A DNA stretch of 14,901 bases from CAYNYM01 sp964644375 (GCA_964644375.1 CAZXWJ010000096.1:1-14901); one strand, 5' to 3'. Counted from the first letter of the stretch, positions 6,714 to 14,223 are shown. Numbers and translations are program-made. The notes: generated by a model from the letters alone, not told the origin.

Positions 6714-7901
6714 GTGGCGATTCTCAGGACCCTACTTATTTCGGTTCTTGTCCTAACGGGCCTCCTCTATGGCTGCACTCCATTTGTGAAGAGGCCTTCG
6801 AGGGAGATCAATAAGGAAAACCTTTTCAGGACCTATGCGGAAAAGGGAAGAGATTGCGAGATAAAGGGCGATCTCGTGGAGGCTCTCAAAGCTTACGGAA
6901 TTGCCGTGACGGTCGATCCCTTTGCCCATGAAATCGTTAAGAGCAAGCAGCGTGTGGAGGCGGCTCTTTTTAGAGCGGCGGAGGATCATTACAACTCAGG
7001 GTGTCGATTCCAGGAAGAGGGAAAATACGGCGAGGCCCGCAGAAAATTTCTTACGGCACTCAGATTCCGGCCTGAACATCGGAAGGCAAAGGAAATCTTA
7101 CTTTCTCATGAACGCATCCGGATCAACCATTACATCGTTCACAGCGTCAGAGAGGGTGAGAGCATTTCAAAGCTTGCGGGAAGGTATTACGGCGATGGTT
7201 TGAAATTTCACATCATAGCCAAGTATAATAATTTGACGGACGCGACACGGATTGTTGCGGGGCAGAAGATTAAGATTCCGATTATTGACGGGATGCAATC
7301 GCCGGCGGCAGGTCAGGGCATTGAAATGGAAGAATCACAGGCCTCGATAAGGGCATTCCGTAATTGGAAGGAATTGGAAGCGGGGGAAGGCCGAGACGGG
7401 GAAGAGAAATGCCGGATTCCTGCGCAGATGCCTCTCCCCGAGGGATTTACCGTCCAGATTGCCAAATATCGGGAAAACGGTATAGAGCTGTTCACGGATG
7501 AGAAATACCATGAAGCCGTTGTCGAATTTCGAAAAATCCTGAGTGTTAACCCCGGACATAAAACGGCGCTTGATTACTGTTGCAGATCGCATCTAAAGAT
7601 GGGACGTGCGCTTTTCGATGCAGGGGATTATCTGGGAGCAAGGGGACACTTTGAGACATCACTCAGCTATACCAAAGACTGTGAGCTAAGCCGTTATTAT
7701 ATCAGTGAAAGTGAAAAACGCTACAAGGACGTCCATTACAAAAGGGGCATGGAATATTACGGAAAGGAACAAATGGTCGAGGCCGTCAATGAATGGGAAA
7801 CGGTTCGTCTCATCGATCCGAAGTATAAAAGGGTGGATTACCTTATCAATAAGGCAAATACGATTTTGAAAAATTTGGAGGAGCTTAAAATAAAGCAGTG
7901 A
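6714..7901 (+). CDS. TPR-repeat lipoprotein with internal LysM domain
   Basis: 395 residues from a GTG start, with TGAGGT 6 bases upstream. A lipoprotein signal peptide is present: hydrophobic 5-19, then LLYGC with Cys21 as the lipidation site; Tyr at -2 is unusual but tolerated. The first helical TPR-like block spans about 35-135 (GDLVEALKAYGIAVTVDP, then GKYGEARRKFLTALRFRPEH). A LysM domain spans about 139-190 (HYIVHSVREGESISKLAGRY, ending AGQKIKIPI), which in this family binds N-acetylglucosamine polymers such as peptidoglycan. A linker and a second TPR array (about 250-390, including YHEAVVEFRKILSVNPGHKT and QMVEAVNEWETVRLIDPKYK) follow. It is likely an envelope scaffold anchored in a membrane and held to peptidoglycan. 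It lies downstream of the cyclase on the same strand; a functional link is not shown. Confidence 0.88.
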   Translation: MAILRTLLISVLVLTGLLYGCTPFVKRPSREINKENLFRTYAEKGRDCEIKGDLVEALKAYGIAVTVDPFAHEIVKSKQRVEAALFRAAEDHYNSGCRFQEEGKYGEARRKFLTALRFRPEHRKAKEILLSHERIRINHYIVHSVREGESISKLAGRYYGDGLKFHIIAKYNNLTDATRIVAGQKIKIPIIDGMQSPAAGQGIEMEESQASIRAFRNWKELEAGEGRDGEEKCRIPAQMPLPEGFTVQIAKYRENGIELFTDEKYHEAVVEFRKILSVNPGHKTALDYCCRSHLKMGRALFDAGDYLGARGHFETSLSYTKDCELSRYYISESEKRYKDVHYKRGMEYYGKEQMVEAVNEWETVRLIDPKYKRVDYLINKANTILKNLEELKIKQ

Positions 7902-7994
7902 AATCGATTGGTTATTGTTTGTTCTTGAAGTGATAAAATGTGACCCTTGGCAGTAACCGAGATCCGTAAGCAAAAAGGGACATTTCCTCAGCCC

Positions 7995-8645
7995 TCAGCG
8001 TTTACGCATCAACACGTAAATCGCGCCCGTGCCGCCGTCATATGGCCTGGCCGTAGCAAAGGCCAACACAATTTTTTTGATGGAACCACGACCCAGCCAG
8101 AGCGGCAGTCCTTCCTTGAGAACAGGAAAACTGTCGGGGGAATTCAAACCCCGGCCGTGAACGATGAGCACACACCTCAGGCCAATCCCGTGGCTTTGGG
8201 TGAGAAAATTTCTGACTACCTTTTTGGCCTCCTGTCTGTTCAGTCCATGGAGGTCAATATAGTCCTGGACCGGAAACTCTCCTCTTTTCAGTTTTTTCAT
8301 AAGTTTCCGACTGAACCCCTTTATGGATCCTTCCATATACTCATCGGTGAAGGTCATGTCCATTTCAATAGAGCCTCGGACCAGACCATGAAGCAGGGAT
8401 ATGGTCTCCCGTTCATCGTCGGGGGCCGGGTGGGAGGGTGCGATGTGCGACCCGCAGGAGGGTATGATTCTTTTTTTATCATCCGGGAGGGGTTTCACAC
8501 CAGACATCGCCTTCGAAAAAACGTGGCTGTCATTTGGCGTTACCGGTTTTTCGATAGCAGGTTCTTCCTTCCTCTTTTGGTTTTTAGCTATCCTTGTCCG
8601 GAGGTTTTTGAAGGCCGGATTAAACCTATCCTTTTCCTTGCGCAT
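7995..8645 (-). CDS. Smr/MutS2 C-terminal-domain protein
   Basis: 216 residues. The N-terminal 80 or so are charged and low in predicted order. The C-terminal Smr domain (about 125-216) shows all its hallmarks: DLHG (131-134) followed by EAKKVVRNFL, VHGRG (162-166) and YDGGTGAIYVLM (202-213). Smr domains occur at the end of MutS2 or alone, as here; characterised members nick DNA or cleave RNA, some acting on stalled ribosomes. The activity of this stand-alone type is not established from sequence. GGAG lies 8 bases before the ATG. The gene is convergent with the TPR/LysM gene (93 bp gap, no clear terminator) and divergent from the DUF3786 gene. Confidence 0.9.
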   Translation of the reverse strand: MRKEKDRFNPAFKNLRTRIAKNQKRKEEPAIEKPVTPNDSHVFSKAMSGVKPLPDDKKRIIPSCGSHIAPSHPAPDDERETISLLHGLVRGSIEMDMTFTDEYMEGSIKGFSRKLMKKLKRGEFPVQDYIDLHGLNRQEAKKVVRNFLTQSHGIGLRCVLIVHGRGLNSPDSFPVLKEGLPLWLGRGSIKKIVLAFATARPYDGGTGAIYVLMRKR

Positions 8646-8702
8646 GCTTGTTCTCCGTGGAAGGGCTTCGCCTTTGGCGTTTAGGGTTTATTCCAGTATA
8701 GA

Positions 8703-8757
8703 AACCCTGGTCCTCTCGGCCTAGATCAAAGCCGGGCCCTCCGGACCCGGATGTTTA
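8703..8757. repeat. Two tandem copies of a short GC-rich hairpin repeat
   Basis: Copy 1 has its stem core at 8706-8724 (CCTGGTCCTCTCGGCCTAG); the outer pairs are partly degraded. Copy 2 is at 8725-8757: ATCAAAGCC leading into stem 8732-8750 and followed by ATGTTTA. Copy 2 matches the copy at 9808-9840 at 27 of 33 positions, and copy 1 matches it at 20 of 24 over the stem. The strand of action is not known. Confidence 0.6.
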
Positions 8758-8821
8758 CGCTTCGAGTCACATTATGGGAGCGACGCGCCAACTTTTCAGA
8801 AAACCGGGAAGATATAATCAC

Positions 8822-8851
8822 TTGAATTCATAATCCTATATTTACTATAAG
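8822..8851 (+). promoter_or_regulatory. Sigma-70-type promoter candidate upstream of the DUF3786 gene
   Basis: TTGAAT (8822-8827), an 18-base spacer and TATAAG (8846-8851; 5 of 6) lie in AT-rich DNA. If used, the leader to the DUF3786 start would be long, about 275 bases. Consensus-based only. Confidence 0.35.
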
Positions 8852-9135
8852 GGGTGATAAAAGTAAAATACGAGGTATTCGTTTAGGCATTTGAAAAAAT
8901 GAAAATCCTTGATCACGACCTGTCTATAGCAGAATGGGTTTCGAAAATCTTAACCCTTACAATGAGACCAACTGCCCTATAGTTGTTGTAAAAGGATTTC
9001 AAGGGCGGAAGTTCGATCTGGCGTTCTAGCTGTGCATTTTATCTGCGTTCCCGAAATTGTTCCATCTCTCCAACCGCTTGTTGTCCAAAAACAAGGGCAG
9101 AAAAACGTTTTAACTTATGGTGATACGGAGGCCTG

Positions 9136-9774
9136 ATGGCAAAAATAGATGACTACACCCAAGCCTTTGACTTGGGAAAGAGAGAACTGTCCAATGAGAA
9201 TCCTGAGCTTTTGGCGCAATATACAGGATGCAAAATCCAGCGAAACGACCTAAAGGAAACGGAATTCACCTTGGATTTTTTAAACCGGCCCGTTATCGCT
9301 TCATGGCCTGATCTGGATTTCAGGTATGGAGACGGGGACGACGAACTGCAGATTCAGCAAAAGGTCTTGCTTGTGCACTATCTTTCAAGGGCATGCGCCT
9401 CAAGAGGGGCACCCTTGACCGGTAAATGGATTGCATATCAGGAGATTCCGGACGGGAGGTTCTATCTTGACGCATTTTTGAGAAGGGCCAAGAATCCCCT
9501 TGTCCAAGGTTTTGGAGAACAACCCGAATTGATTGAAAAAATGGCCTCCCGTGCATTTGGGGCCGAGCCTTTCGATCATGGCGATGTCTCGGTGGTGATC
9601 AGGCCCCTGCCGCTTGTTCGCCTGGCCTTGATCCTCTGGAGGGGAGATGACGAGTTCCCTCCCGAAGGAAATATCCTGTTTGACGGAAACATATCCCGGC
9701 TTTTCTCAGCCGAGGACATTGCGTGGCTCGCCGGTATGACGGTCTATCCACTCATTGGAATGTTGAAGTCTTGA
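9136..9774 (+). CDS. DUF3786 domain protein of unknown function
   Basis: 212 residues, soluble, no signal peptide. The whole protein fits the DUF3786 family of anaerobic bacteria and archaea: an N-terminal LLAQYTGCKIQRND segment with its cysteine (residue 32), a central WPDLDFRYGDGDDELQIQQK and LVHYLSRA, RFYLDAFLRRAKNPLVQGFG, and a C-terminal ILFDGNISRLFSAEDIAWLA. No catalytic motif or cluster-binding cysteine array is obvious, and the biochemical role of the family is not known to me. A strong GGAGG (9127-9131) sits 4 bases before the ATG. A hairpin with a T-run separates it from purE (82 bp gap), so it may be transcribed alone or be partly coupled to purE. Confidence 0.82.
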   Translation: MAKIDDYTQAFDLGKRELSNENPELLAQYTGCKIQRNDLKETEFTLDFLNRPVIASWPDLDFRYGDGDDELQIQQKVLLVHYLSRACASRGAPLTGKWIAYQEIPDGRFYLDAFLRRAKNPLVQGFGEQPELIEKMASRAFGAEPFDHGDVSVVIRPLPLVRLALILWRGDDEFPPEGNILFDGNISRLFSAEDIAWLAGMTVYPLIGMLKS

Positions 9775-9807
9775 AATTTCAGCAACTTAAAACCCTATTG
9801 GGGTTAA

Positions 9808-9840
9808 ATCAAAGCCTGGTCCTCTGGGCCAGGATTTTTA
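9808..9840 (+). terminator. Hairpin repeat copy 3, terminator-like, between the DUF3786 gene and purE
   Basis: The stem at 9815-9833 pairs CCTGGTCC with GGGCCAGG (8 pairs, one of them U-G) around a 3-base TCT loop, followed by ATTTTT, so it could act as an intrinsic terminator of the DUF3786 gene or an attenuator before purE. A smaller stem AACCC/GGGTT sits just upstream (9791-9805). The unit shares ATCAAAGCC and the following stem with the copies at 8703-8757. Confidence 0.55.
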
Positions 9841-9856
9841 AAAGGGAGAGTGAGGA

Positions 9857-10357
9857 ATGTCCGACGTCAAGCCTTTGGTTGGTGTTATTATGGGAAGTAA
9901 ATCAGACAAGGATGTGATGGGGAACTGTTCAGCCTTGCTCGAGGAGATCGGGATTCCCTATGAAATGAGGGTCCTTTCGGCCCATCGAACGCCGGACGAT
10001 ACACGGCGTTTTGCAGAAAGCGCAGCGGAACGCGGTCTCCAGGTCATCATTGCCGGGGCCGGATGGGCCGCCCATCTTGCAGGGTTCATCGCCGCACACA
10101 CCACCCTGCCGGTCATCGGGGTCCCGATTGATTCTTCTCCCCTGAAGGGTATGGATGCCCTCTTGTCAACGGTCCAGATGCCTCCGGGAATCCCAGTGGC
10201 TACCGTTTCCCTAGGGCCGGGGGGAGCGAAGAATGCGGCGGTTCTCGCTGTCGAGATCCTGGCTCTGAAGGACGCCCCCACTGCTGAAAGGCTCAAGGTC
10301 TATCGAGAGGATCTCACGCGGAAGGCCAGGGAAACCACAGAGGTCTGGAACCCGTGA
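9857..10357 (+). CDS. purE: 5-(carboxyamino)imidazole ribonucleotide mutase / AIR carboxylase
   Basis: 166 residues, the usual length for bacterial PurE, a cytoplasmic homo-octamer of de novo purine synthesis. Seen: MGSKSD (12-17), SAHRTP (41-46, carrying the active-site His43), AGAGWAAHLAG (66-76), LPVIGVPI (84-91), GMDALLSTVQMPPGIPVATV (98-117) and GGAKNAAVLA. These fit the bacterial class I sequence pattern, which normally works with PurK (N5-CAIR mutase); no purK is visible here, so direct AIR carboxylation cannot be excluded. A purine-rich GGGAG and GAGGA precede the ATG. Its stop codon overlaps the start of the next gene by 4 bases (GTGA), pointing to translational coupling. Confidence 0.95.
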   Translation: MSDVKPLVGVIMGSKSDKDVMGNCSALLEEIGIPYEMRVLSAHRTPDDTRRFAESAAERGLQVIIAGAGWAAHLAGFIAAHTTLPVIGVPIDSSPLKGMDALLSTVQMPPGIPVATVSLGPGGAKNAAVLAVEILALKDAPTAERLKVYREDLTRKARETTEVWNP

Positions 10358-11001
10358 AAGAAAGGGACCTGATGTGTCCGGTCAAACAGGCCCGGGACAT
10401 AAATGAAGGACTGCGGATGGCGGGAGAGGTCATTCGTTCAGGCGGGACAGTGGCCTTTCCAACGGAGTCTTTCTACGGTCTCGGTGTCAATGTCGCGAAT
10501 GATCAGGCTATTCATCGCCTCATTGAAATGAAGGAGAGACGGGACGACCATCCGATTCTTATCCTGATTCCGTGTATCGAGACCCTGAAAAACTATGTGA
10601 CCCATGTTCCCGAAACAGCCTCTCGACTCATGGACCGATTCTGGCCGGGAGGGTTGACTTTGGTCCTCGAGGCCGCTTTGTGGATTTCTCCCCTGCTCAC
10701 GGCCGACACGGGAAAAATAGGGGTCCGTCTTTCCGGTCATAATATCGCTACAGGTCTGGCCCGGGTGGCCGGGACGGCGATTACCGGAACCAGCGCCAAT
10801 GTTTCGGGAGAGCCCCCCTGCAATCGTCCGGAAGACGTCCTGAAATCCCTTGGTAGAAAGGTTGATATGATTTTGGATGGAGGAAAAACGGCAGGAGACA
10901 GGGGGTCCACGGTCCTGGATTTGACGGTCGATCCCCCTCTGTTGGTCAGGGAAGGAATAGTAAGCCGTGAGCGGATTAAAGCTGCCCTATTCCGCGGATA
11001 A
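10354..11001 (+). CDS. L-threonylcarbamoyladenylate synthase (YrdC/Sua5 family)
   Basis: 215 residues from GTG 10354, which overlaps the purE stop; an ATG at 10372 (209 residues) is an alternative. A single YrdC domain is present and no Sua5 C-terminal extension, so it resembles TsaC in architecture. Seen: GGTVAFPTESFYGLG (30-44), the KERR...HPI substrate loop (60-68), FWPGGLTLVL (96-105), KIGVRLSGH and ITGTSANVSGEPP. The enzyme makes threonylcarbamoyl-AMP from threonine, bicarbonate and ATP for the universal tRNA modification t6A at position 37. Coupling to purE looks like housekeeping packing, without a shared pathway. A weak palindrome TTTTCG/CGAAAA lies just after the stop. Confidence 0.92.
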   Translation: MKERDLMCPVKQARDINEGLRMAGEVIRSGGTVAFPTESFYGLGVNVANDQAIHRLIEMKERRDDHPILILIPCIETLKNYVTHVPETASRLMDRFWPGGLTLVLEAALWISPLLTADTGKIGVRLSGHNIATGLARVAGTAITGTSANVSGEPPCNRPEDVLKSLGRKVDMILDGGKTAGDRGSTVLDLTVDPPLLVREGIVSRERIKAALFRG

Positions 11002-11057
11002 TTTTCGACTGCGAAAAGAGACCACGGGCCTGTGCGCCTATGAAAAAGGAGAGCCCA

Positions 11058-12620
11058 ATGATTCAAGGAGTGAAGAAACCCATCCTCAAGACAATGATTA
11101 AAAGCCGGTTCTTGTGGCTCCTCCTTTCAATGGTTCCTTGGCTGGCCCTGCCTTCAGAAGGCAGGGCCGCCGCAGACGACATTTCCCGGATTCGGAAAGG
11201 GGTTGTCAAGATTTCGGTCATTGCTCAGATTCCGGATTATGCCGTGCCCTGGAATCCCGGTCGAATGGATCGAAAGACGGGGACCGGTTTTATCATTTCA
11301 GGCAATCGCATACTCTCCAACGCACATATCGCCAGCAACGCCCGGTTCATTGCCATTGAAAAGGAAGGGGATGCCAGGAAATATGAGGCCAGGGTCCGAT
11401 TTGTTGCCCATGACTGTGACCTTGCCATGCTTGAAGTGCCGGACAAGACCTTTTTCAAGGATACCGTTCCGTTGTCCATCGGAGGTGTCCCCAACCTGAA
11501 TTCCGTGGTGGCCGTCCTGGGATACCCTATCGGCGGCCGCAGACTGTCCGTCACGAGAGGGGTTGTGTCCCGAGTCGATTACCAGGTCTATTCTCATTCC
11601 ATGCTTGACCAGCACCTTGCCATTCAGATTGATGCGGCCATTAATCCCGGAAACAGCGGTGGCCCGGTATTTCAGGAGGGTGCGGTGGTTGGGGTGGCGT
11701 TTCAGGGCTACCGGGGGGATGTGGCCCAGAACGTGGGATACATGATACCCGTACCGGTGATCGATCGATTTTTGAGAGATGTGGAAGACGGCCGATATGA
11801 CCGGTATGCCGACTTGGGCATCAAATATTTCCCGCTTCTGAACGGAGCCTATCGCCGTGCCGTGGGTTTGGGCCCGGAGGACTATGGTGTCATAGTGACG
11901 CAGGTATACAGCGCCGGGCCCTGCCGGGATATTCTCGAGGTCGGGGATATCTTGCTCGCCATTGACGACCTTTCCATTTTCAGTGACGGGTATGTGCAGA
12001 TGAACGACAAAAGACTCCACATGGCGGAAGTCGTGGAGCGGAAATTCAAGGAGGATTCCGTTCGCCTGAAGATCCTGCGGCAAAAGGAAAAAAAGGAGGT
12101 CACGGTTACCCTGCGCTCACCCTGGCCTTTTCTTATGCAGGCCTGGCATCATGACGTGCATCCACGGTATGTGCTTTTCGGCGGTCTGGTCTTCCAACCC
12201 CTTTCGAGGCCCTTTATCAAGGAAACCAAATTGATGGACATCGACGTCCTCTACCACTTTACCTATTATCTCGACAATGAACTTTACCTTGAAACGCCGG
12301 AGATTATCGTATTGAGCAAAATTCTTCCCGATCCCATCAATGTCTATCTGCAGCCTTTCGTGCATTCCATTGTTCGTGAAATAAACGGGAAAAAAATTAG
12401 GACTCTGGAAGATGTCTTCGAGGCCTTAAAAGAAATATCGGAATGGTATGTGATTCGGCTGCTGGGCAAGGGACGCCCTCTGGTGCTGGAACGAAAAGCC
12501 GTGGAAGAGGCGAAGAGACGTATTCTTGGGCGATATGGCGTCCTGAGAGAAGAATACCTGGGGGATTCCCTCGTACCCGAGGATTGGCGGGAGTCGCACG
12601 GGAACCGCGCCGGATCATAA
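11058..12620 (+). CDS. Periplasmic trypsin-like serine protease with PDZ domains (Deg family, Deg9/10-like C-terminus)
   Basis: 520 residues from ATG 11058, chosen because AAGGAG lies 7 bases upstream; an ATG at 11040 has no ribosome site. The signal peptide ends near EGRAA (about residue 39), so the protein is exported. The trypsin fold (about 43-235) has a complete triad: His90 (SNAHIA), Asp121 (HDCDLAML) and Ser200 (GNSGGP), with a normal oxyanion loop. A PDZ domain follows (about 250-350: YGVIVTQVYSAGP, then LEVGDILLAIDDL). A second PDZ-like C-terminal domain contains PRYVLFGGLVFQPLSRPFI, EIIVLSKIL, VREINGKKIRTLEDVFEAL and RRILGRYGV. That C-terminus resembles plant and bacterial Deg9/Deg10-type proteases more than DegP/DegQ. 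Likely role: degradation or processing of misfolded or specific envelope proteins. It is directly followed by an inactive paralogue. Confidence 0.9.
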   Translation: MIQGVKKPILKTMIKSRFLWLLLSMVPWLALPSEGRAAADDISRIRKGVVKISVIAQIPDYAVPWNPGRMDRKTGTGFIISGNRILSNAHIASNARFIAIEKEGDARKYEARVRFVAHDCDLAMLEVPDKTFFKDTVPLSIGGVPNLNSVVAVLGYPIGGRRLSVTRGVVSRVDYQVYSHSMLDQHLAIQIDAAINPGNSGGPVFQEGAVVGVAFQGYRGDVAQNVGYMIPVPVIDRFLRDVEDGRYDRYADLGIKYFPLLNGAYRRAVGLGPEDYGVIVTQVYSAGPCRDILEVGDILLAIDDLSIFSDGYVQMNDKRLHMAEVVERKFKEDSVRLKILRQKEKKEVTVTLRSPWPFLMQAWHHDVHPRYVLFGGLVFQPLSRPFIKETKLMDIDVLYHFTYYLDNELYLETPEIIVLSKILPDPINVYLQPFVHSIVREINGKKIRTLEDVFEALKEISEWYVIRLLGKGRPLVLERKAVEEAKRRILGRYGVLREEYLGDSLVPEDWRESHGNRAGS

Positions 12621-12694
12621 GGGTACACATAGCCGCTTATTTGTCCTAACGAAAAAGTGGGACATTAAAAATTTTTTTTGGAGAATCGACTGAC

Positions 12695-14203
12695 ATGCCG
12701 AAAGGAAAAATTCTGGTCTTGTTTCTTATAGGCCTGTACCTTGTGCTCGAGGGCTGTAGCGGAATGAATACCTTCCGATCCATCAAGAACACTTCGGACC
12801 CTCGCATCGGGTCCCTGATTCGAGTTAATGTGGCCGGTCAGGGATACAACTTTCATCGTCCCTGGGATCAGGGATCACCATCGACCCATACGGCTATCGG
12901 TGTGATTATTGCGGGTCCTCGCGTGCTGGTGACGGCTCAAATGATTGCCAACCACAGATATGTGGAGTTGGAAAAACTGGATACGGGGCAAAAAGGTCGC
13001 GCCGAGGTGGAAGTGGTCGATTATGAGGCCAATCTGGCCCTGCTGAGGGCGAAGGATTCGGGTTTTCTCTCAGGCATGCGGCCCCTTGAATTGACAACAG
13101 ATGCCGTAACGGGTGATCTTCTGACCATTCTGCAAGTCAGGGGTAACGGCGGTATTGCGCCGAGCGAAAGCCCCATCACTTCCATTGAACTGATTCGTCA
13201 ACCATTCGGGAGTTTTTTCCTGACCTACCGATTGAACGGGTCTTTGCAGTATCGGTTCAAGAATCTTACCCTTCCGGCGCTCAAGGGAGGGAAACTGGCC
13301 GGACTTCTCACGGGGTATGACGCAAAGGCACAGACCCTTGATGTCTTGTCGGCCCCGATTGTCGCTCATTTCGTCAAAGAAGCGTCCAACGGTCATTATA
13401 GAGGATTTCCGAGGTTGGGGGTCAGGGTCGTCTCGACGGCCGATCCGCAGTTGCGCCGCTATGCAGGGATACCCGATCATATTGAGGGTGTCTATGTCCA
13501 AAAAGTCGCCAGAGATGGCGCCGGCGAGAAAGCCGGGATAAAAACCGGGGACATTATCACCGAGATGGCCGGATACGCCGTTGACCGTCACGGCAGCTAT
13601 CGGCATGCCCGCTATGGAAAAATTGCCTTGTCCCACCTGATTCGCTGCGTCTTTTTTGCCGGGGATGGAATCAATGTCAAAGTCTTTCGCAATGGAAAAA
13701 TTCGGGATATGGAAATCGTTCCCGAAGAAATTTCGGTAAAAGACTTCCTCGTTCCCCCCTATGTGGTCGATACGCCTCCCCGGTATTACATCCTTGGTGG
13801 GCTGGTGCTTCAAGAACTTTCCCTTTCATACCTGCAGGAATATGGATCTCAATGGCCCGTCAAGGCCCCTATCGGACTGGTATACTATGAGAAAAATCAG
13901 CATGCCATGGATCCCGACGGTCGGAAAAAAATCGTTTTTCTTTCTCGGGTTCTGCGTACTTCCAAGACTTTTGGGTATGAAAGCTTGGCTGATCTGGTGG
14001 TCACCCGTATCAACCACAAGGTCATAAGCAGGCTGGAGGATGTGCCGAGGGCACTTGAAACCCCGGTTAAGGGTTTTCACAGGGTGGAGTTTGAAGGTCA
14101 TCCGAAAGTGATTTACATCGATCCGGAAGAAATCAACAGCATAAACCGTCAGATCAAAGAGCGTTACAGGCTGCCTGTGCTACAGAACCTTGTGACCGAA
14201 TGA
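12695..14203 (+). CDS. Lipoprotein pseudoprotease, catalytically dead Deg-type paralogue with PDZ domains
   Basis: 502 residues, one intact frame. The lipoprotein signal is hydrophobic 6-18 then VLEGC, with Cys21 lipidated. Aligned with the upstream protease, all three catalytic positions are replaced: His by Gln82 (VTAQMIAN against SNAHIASN), Asp by Asn113 (YEANLALL against HDCDLAML) and Ser by Leu191 (NLTLPALKGG against NSGGPVFQEG), so the oxyanion glycines are lost too. The PDZ domain is clear (about 228-330: GVYVQKVARDGAGEKAGIKT, GDIITEMAG). The C-terminal domain keeps PRYYILGGLVLQELS, KKIVFLSRVL, VVTRINHKVISRLEDVPRAL and IKERYRLP. Only 74 bp separate the genes, so co-expression is likely. 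Inferred role: a membrane-anchored adaptor, inhibitor or substrate-presenting partner for the active protease. GGAG lies 11 bases before the ATG, which is long. A terminator follows. Confidence 0.88.
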   Translation: MPKGKILVLFLIGLYLVLEGCSGMNTFRSIKNTSDPRIGSLIRVNVAGQGYNFHRPWDQGSPSTHTAIGVIIAGPRVLVTAQMIANHRYVELEKLDTGQKGRAEVEVVDYEANLALLRAKDSGFLSGMRPLELTTDAVTGDLLTILQVRGNGGIAPSESPITSIELIRQPFGSFFLTYRLNGSLQYRFKNLTLPALKGGKLAGLLTGYDAKAQTLDVLSAPIVAHFVKEASNGHYRGFPRLGVRVVSTADPQLRRYAGIPDHIEGVYVQKVARDGAGEKAGIKTGDIITEMAGYAVDRHGSYRHARYGKIALSHLIRCVFFAGDGINVKVFRNGKIRDMEIVPEEISVKDFLVPPYVVDTPPRYYILGGLVLQELSLSYLQEYGSQWPVKAPIGLVYYEKNQHAMDPDGRKKIVFLSRVLRTSKTFGYESLADLVVTRINHKVISRLEDVPRALETPVKGFHRVEFEGHPKVIYIDPEEINSINRQIKERYRLPVLQNLVTE

Positions 14204-14223
14204 TGGCGATATTCGTTTTTTAT

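Larger units (their letters stand above)
8646..9135. other. 490-bp gene-poor gap between smr-type gene and DUF3786 gene
   Basis: It holds two tandem copies of a hairpin repeat (8703-8757), a plausible rightward promoter (8822-8851) and an AT-rich stretch around 8815-8890. A small hairpin CTTGTT/AACAAG lies at 9077-9095, 40 bases before the next start codon. One 31-codon frame (8934-9029, starting MGFENLNPYNETNCPIVVVK) is open but has no clear ribosome site and no family that I recognise. Otherwise nothing is evident. Confidence 0.5.

Noticed and set aside
6451..6756. 101-residue TTG-started frame between cyclase and lipoprotein genes
   Set aside because: No ribosome site or family; it overlaps the lipoprotein signal-peptide region in another frame.
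7947..8684. 245-residue frame on the plus strand
   Set aside because: It is antisense to the Smr gene, whose DLHG, HGRG and GGTGA motifs are decisive.
8701..8757. Cyclic-dinucleotide (GEMM) riboswitch, suggested by CAAAGCC
   Set aside because: The other conserved parts (the GGCAAACC-type junction and the tetraloop-receptor pairing) are absent, and the pattern is better explained by tandem copies of a simple hairpin.
11002..11017. Palindrome TTTTCG/CGAAAA after the threonylcarbamoyl-AMP synthase gene
   Set aside because: AT-rich 6 bp stem with no U-tract; too weak to call a terminator.
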